A stretch of 8,137 bases of DNA, from positions 1 to 8,137 of the forward strand of contig DAOWGL010000046.1 in NCBI GenBank assembly GCA_030637455.1. The letters are read 5' to 3'. Of the stretch, positions 5,769 to 8,137 are shown one piece after another. This DNA is from Candidatus Nitrosopumilus sp. (lineage in GTDB: Archaea; Thermoproteota; Nitrososphaeria; Nitrososphaerales; Nitrosopumilaceae). Under the pieces are notes generated by a model that was given only the letters and a program-made list of their open reading frames with translations, searched no databases and was not told where the DNA came from. Every line of letters begins with the position of its first letter. Position 1 is the first letter of the stretch. Position numbers and translations under genes: made by a program.

Positions 5769-5773
5769 ATGCC
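5764..5773. promoter_or_regulatory. 10-bp palindrome over the regulator start codon
   Basis: GGCATATGCC is a perfect inverted repeat that includes the start codon (5766-5768) of the NikR-like regulator and its predicted start of transcription. It is more GC-rich than the surrounding gap. It could be an autoregulatory site, but 10 bp is short and part of it is coding, so chance is possible. Confidence 0.25.
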
Positions 5774-5789
5774 TAATGTTATTAATTAT

Positions 5790-5797
5790 CTTATAAG
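5790..5797 (-). promoter_or_regulatory. TATA box for the NikR-like regulator
   Basis: CTTATAAG, a palindrome, is centred about 25 bp before the regulator's ATG (5768), predicting a leaderless transcript. It overlaps a copy of the ATCTTAT half-site that recurs 21 bp away in the 17-bp palindrome, so the same protein may regulate this promoter. Confidence 0.5.
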
Positions 5798-5806
5798 TTT
5801 AGCAAT

Positions 5807-5823
5807 AAATCTTATTAAGATTT
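5807..5823. promoter_or_regulatory. 17-bp palindromic operator candidate
   Basis: AAATCTTATTAAGATTT is a perfect inverted repeat with 8-bp arms around a single central base (5815). It sits midway between the TATA box of the minus-strand regulator and that of the plus-strand transporter operon, partly overlapping the latter's TATA box and where its BRE would lie. A protein bound here would be expected to block TBP/TFB assembly. The divergent NikR-like protein is the obvious candidate ligand. An additional half-site ATCTTAT at 5788-5794 is 21 bp from the copy at 5809-5815. AT-rich DNA makes AT palindromes common, but this one contains a C/G pair in each arm. Confidence 0.5.
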
Positions 5824-5829
5824 TATAAA
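5822..5829 (+). promoter_or_regulatory. TATA box for the metal transporter operon
   Basis: TTTATAAA is a good archaeal TATA box for the znuA-like gene, predicting transcription from about 5850-5854. A second AT-rich stretch at 5830-5838 could serve instead and would place the start exactly at the GTG at 5859. Which of the two is used is unclear. Confidence 0.5.
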
Positions 5830-5858
5830 TTTATTAATAATCTGGATTGAGCAGCTGC

Positions 5859-6737
5859 GTGAATGCTCAAACTAAGATGGCAATAGTTGCAATTGTGGTA
5901 GTAATTCCATTAACTTCTGTTGTTGTTTATGGCACCAATGCCAATCAAGAATTTACTAGTAATGATAATTCTAAACTTCAAGCCATTTCATCATTTAACC
6001 CACTCCATGAATTTTCTCAAATTGTGGGAGGAGAAAAAATTGATGTAACTTTACTTGTTCCAGTTGGAGTTGAACCACATGATTGGGAACCTACAATAAA
6101 AGATGTTCAACAAATGCACAAGTCTGATTTTATAATAATTAATGGGATAGGTTTTGAAAATTGGGTTGATAATTTAATTGAAAATAATTATCAGGGAACA
6201 ATAGTTGATACTAGTAAACAAATTCCAATTAAAGAAACAGATCCACATATTTGGCTAAATCCAGTTTTTGCAATTAATCAAGTAGGAAATATTGCATTAG
6301 CTTTTTCAAATTCAGATCCTGAAAATGGAGAATACTATATGACAAACGCTGCAAAATATAGTGAAAAATTATATTCACTTGATTTAAAAATTAGAACTGA
6401 TTTAATAGATTGTAAACGTGATTTTATTGCATTTCATGATGCATTTTCTTATTTTGCAGATGAATATAATTTAAATCAACATACTATTGTTGCAACAACT
6501 AATTCTCATGGAGAAGTAACGGCAAAAACATTAGAGAATGTTATTTCAACAGCTAGAGAATTAAATATCAAAGTAATTTTTAGTGAAGAATCAGTAAATA
6601 CAAAAACTTCTCAAATTATTGCAAATGAAATAGGTGGTAAAGTTTTGGTTTTATCTCCACTTGAAATTGTATCTGAAGATAACTATATTTCAAAAATGAC
6701 TCAAAATCTTGAAAATCTAAAGGAGGCATTATGTTGA
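5859..6737 (+). CDS. znuA: Zinc/manganese-type ABC transporter substrate-binding protein
   Basis: The product is a cluster A-I metal-binding protein (ZnuA/TroA family) that captures metal outside the membrane for the ZnuBC-like importer. From GTG 5859 it has 292 residues. After a short N-terminal stretch comes an uncleaved anchor or signal helix (about 7-25, MAIVAIVVVIPLTSVVVYG), with no lipobox. Metal ligands expected from the family are H74 (VEPHDWEP), H130 (DPHIWLNP) and H193 (FHDAFSYF); three histidines favour zinc over manganese. The fourth position, usually Asp in LDPL, reads LSPL (S266). The His-rich loop of many ZnuA proteins is absent. C185 and the C-terminal C292 might pair. The frame also allows TTG 5847 or ATG 5877; GTG 5859 best fits the signal layout and possible promoter positions. 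The gene overlaps znuC by 7 bp. The substrate is inferred, not shown. Confidence 0.87.
   Translation: MNAQTKMAIVAIVVVIPLTSVVVYGTNANQEFTSNDNSKLQAISSFNPLHEFSQIVGGEKIDVTLLVPVGVEPHDWEPTIKDVQQMHKSDFIIINGIGFENWVDNLIENNYQGTIVDTSKQIPIKETDPHIWLNPVFAINQVGNIALAFSNSDPENGEYYMTNAAKYSEKLYSLDLKIRTDLIDCKRDFIAFHDAFSYFADEYNLNQHTIVATTNSHGEVTAKTLENVISTARELNIKVIFSEESVNTKTSQIIANEIGGKVLVLSPLEIVSEDNYISKMTQNLENLKEALC
6719..6726 (+). promoter_or_regulatory. Strong Shine-Dalgarno for znuC
   Basis: AAAGGAGG ends 4 nt before the znuC ATG at 6731 and lies inside the end of the znuA-like gene. It fixes the znuC start and, with the 7-bp gene overlap, implies translation from the polycistronic mRNA. It is by far the strongest ribosome binding site in the window; most other genes here seem to be leaderless or coupled. 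Confidence 0.8.
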
Positions 6738-7453
6738 AAGTAGTTGAAATCAACAATCTGACAGTTCAATATCCTGATGTTAAGGCTCTTGATGATATTA
6801 GTCTAGTAGTAAATCAAGGTGATTTTCTAGGCATAATTGGGCCTAACGGAGCAGGAAAATCTACACTTTTTGCATCAATGCTTGGTCTTAATACAAAATA
6901 CAAAGGAACAATCAAATTTTTTGATGAGGACATAAAAAAATCAAAAAATTATTTGAAAGAACTTGGATACGTTCCACAAAAACCAATCTTTGAAAAAAAT
7001 TTCCCAGTAACTGTTACTGATGTAGTTAGAATGGGATTAAGAAAAGAATCTGATGAAAATAAAATTGATGAAATTTTACAACAATTATGGATACATGAAT
7101 TACGTGAAAGAAGAATAGGTGAATTATCTGGTGGACAACAACAACGTGTCTTTATTGCAAAGGCTTTAGTAAATAATCCAAAAATTTTGATCTTAGATGA
7201 ACCCGTAACTGGAATTGATCAACAAAGTATTGATTTGTTTTACAGTATTCTACGTGAATTAAATTCTAAACAAAAAATTACTATTATTTGGTCATCTCAT
7301 GATTTGGATGCAGTAAACAAACTAGCAAATCACGTGGCATGTCTGAATAGAACTTTGTTCTTTCATGGTGAATCTGAAACATTCTTTTCTGATGACAAAT
7401 TAGTTAAACAATATTCAGAGGCCTCAATGCAGGAACACATGCATCATCATTAA
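6731..7453 (+). CDS. znuC: Zinc/manganese-type ABC transporter ATP-binding protein
   Basis: This is the cytoplasmic ATPase that powers the importer. The 240 residues contain all ABC motifs: Walker A GPNGAGKST (37-45), Q-loop Q83 (YVPQK), signature LSGGQQQR (132-139), Walker B ILILDEP (152-158), D-loop GID (161-163) and H-loop SSHD (H190). The order and spacing match the ZnuC/MntB-type ATPases of the metal-uptake family. The C-terminus ends in a small His-rich tail, EHMHHH (235-240), which might bind metal on the cytoplasmic side; this is speculation. The start is set by an AAAGGAGG site. It overlaps the upstream binding-protein gene by 7 bp and precedes the permease gene by 2 bp, so the three form one operon and one transporter. 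Confidence 0.93.
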   Translation: MLKVVEINNLTVQYPDVKALDDISLVVNQGDFLGIIGPNGAGKSTLFASMLGLNTKYKGTIKFFDEDIKKSKNYLKELGYVPQKPIFEKNFPVTVTDVVRMGLRKESDENKIDEILQQLWIHELRERRIGELSGGQQQRVFIAKALVNNPKILILDEPVTGIDQQSIDLFYSILRELNSKQKITIIWSSHDLDAVNKLANHVACLNRTLFFHGESETFFSDDKLVKQYSEASMQEHMHHH

Positions 7454-7455
7454 TC

Positions 7456-8137
7456 ATGTCTTTTGAAATTCTAACTTTCAGTTTTATGCATAGAGCATTA
7501 ATTTCCGGAGTTGCAATAGCAATTCTTTGCTCAGTTGTGGGATTGTTTCTAGTTTTAAGACGTTATTCATTATTTGGTGATGCAATAGCACACTCATCAT
7601 TTGGTGGAATTGCCTTAGGATTATTAGCTGGTGTCTATCCCTTATGGACTGCATATGCTGTTTCTATAGCTAGTGCACTGATAATTACAAAAATCAAAGA
7701 CAGATACAACATCTCTGGTGATGCATCTATTGCTGTTTTATTGTCCTCAGGCATAGCAGTTGGGCTCGTAATTATTGGATTATCTGGTGGATTTACAATT
7801 GACATCTTTAGTTTTCTATTTGGTAGTATTCTACTTGTTAGTGTAGATGACACTGTTCTAGTTTTAGCATTAACTGGAGCAATTCTAATTGTAATTTTAT
7901 TACTTTATCGACAACTCCTTTATTCAACATTCAATGAAGAACAAGCCAAAGTTAGTGGAATTCCTGTAGAAAAAATAAATTACTTGATTGTGTTTATGGC
8001 AGGAATTACTGTAGTTACATCAATTCAACTTGTAGGTGTATTGTTAATTTCAGCTCTATTTGTAATTCCTAATGTTACAGCAATTATGTATGGTAAAGGA
8101 TTCAAACAAACAGCAATCATTTCAATGAGTTTTTCTG
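7456..8137 (+). CDS. znuB: Zinc/manganese-type ABC transporter permease, 3' end cut off by window
   Basis: This is an ABC-3 family permease that forms the membrane channel of the importer. The frame is open from ATG 7456 to the last base (227 complete codons), so the gene runs out of the window; family members are usually about 260-290 residues, so only a little is missing. The N-terminus MSFEILTFSFMHRALISGVAIAILCSVVGLFLVLRRYSLFGDAIAHSSFGGIALG is the classical opening of ZnuB/MntB proteins. Hydrophobic helices alternate with short loops, including the DASIAVLLSSGIAVG block and, near the end, the STFNEEQAKVSGIPV loop (likely ATPase contact) and QLVGVLLISALFVIP. It begins 2 bp after znuC with no evident ribosome binding site, so termination-reinitiation coupling is likely. 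Confidence 0.93.
   Translation, partial: MSFEILTFSFMHRALISGVAIAILCSVVGLFLVLRRYSLFGDAIAHSSFGGIALGLLAGVYPLWTAYAVSIASALIITKIKDRYNISGDASIAVLLSSGIAVGLVIIGLSGGFTIDIFSFLFGSILLVSVDDTVLVLALTGAILIVILLLYRQLLYSTFNEEQAKVSGIPVEKINYLIVFMAGITVVTSIQLVGVLLISALFVIPNVTAIMYGKGFKQTAIISMSFS

Noticed and set aside
5769..5858. Possible small RNA or riboswitch in the 90-bp gap
   Set aside because: The gap is explained by two promoters and palindromes; no stable GC-bearing stem is evident.
7439..7450. CATCATCAT and HMHHH as a possible cloning-vector His tag
   Set aside because: It is in the natural frame, followed by an operon gene in native context, so a real protein tail is more likely.
7635..7853. Minus-strand 72-codon frame opposite the permease
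   Set aside because: Antisense to clear ABC-3 permease sequence; no family resemblance.
1..8137. Search for mobile elements, CRISPR arrays, tRNA or rRNA genes
   Set aside because: No repeat arrays, transposase motifs, terminal inverted repeats or tRNA-like cloverleaf were seen; coding density is high with only short gaps.

Overview
The window looks like an ordinary core stretch of an ammonia-oxidising archaeon of the Nitrososphaerota (Thaumarchaeota), most like a marine Nitrosopumilus-type genome. The evidence is A-type ATP synthase genes, a two-gene aspartate transcarbamoylase with a zinc-binding regulatory chain, archaeal TATA-like boxes placed about 25-30 bp before start codons, low GC content, and a surface protein ending in a PEFG-type sorting signal, which is characteristic of this phylum. 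No lineage marker such as amoA or rRNA is present, so the placement is inferred. There is no mobile element, CRISPR array, tRNA or rRNA.

Layout, left to right. (1) 1-1800: end of the A-type ATP synthase cluster, in the order subunit B (5' end missing), subunit D, an unannotated-looking 41-codon ORF, and the membrane rotor subunit K/c, which appears to have its own promoter. (2) 1838-3270: divergent pyrI (minus) and pyrB (plus), the two chains of aspartate transcarbamoylase, with two interlocked TATA boxes in about 40 bp. (3) 3323-5388: a stand-alone LON substrate-binding-domain protein, then a secreted membrane-anchored PEFG-CTERM protein of unknown function, 2 bp apart and probably co-transcribed. 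(4) 5385-8137: a NikR-like ribbon-helix-helix metal regulator (minus), divergent from a metal-uptake ABC transporter operon encoding the binding protein (znuA-like), ATPase (znuC-like) and permease (znuB-like, cut by the window end). The 90-bp gap between regulator and operon holds both promoters and a 17-bp palindrome that is a good operator candidate.

How the parts work together. The ATP synthase genes make the rotary ATP-producing complex. PyrB and PyrI assemble into the enzyme that commits carbamoyl phosphate to pyrimidine synthesis. The regulator probably senses a transition metal and controls the divergent Zn/Mn-type importer; its predicted metal site differs from classical NikR by one ligand. 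The most useful follow-ups are this regulator/operator/transporter module, the small ORF in the ATP synthase cluster, the separate promoter of subunit K, and the PEFG-CTERM protein with a predicted mature N-terminal histidine. I see no clearly new multi-gene system; most of the window is conserved housekeeping DNA. Several genes have TATA-to-start spacings that imply leaderless mRNAs, and I used this to revise several starts.
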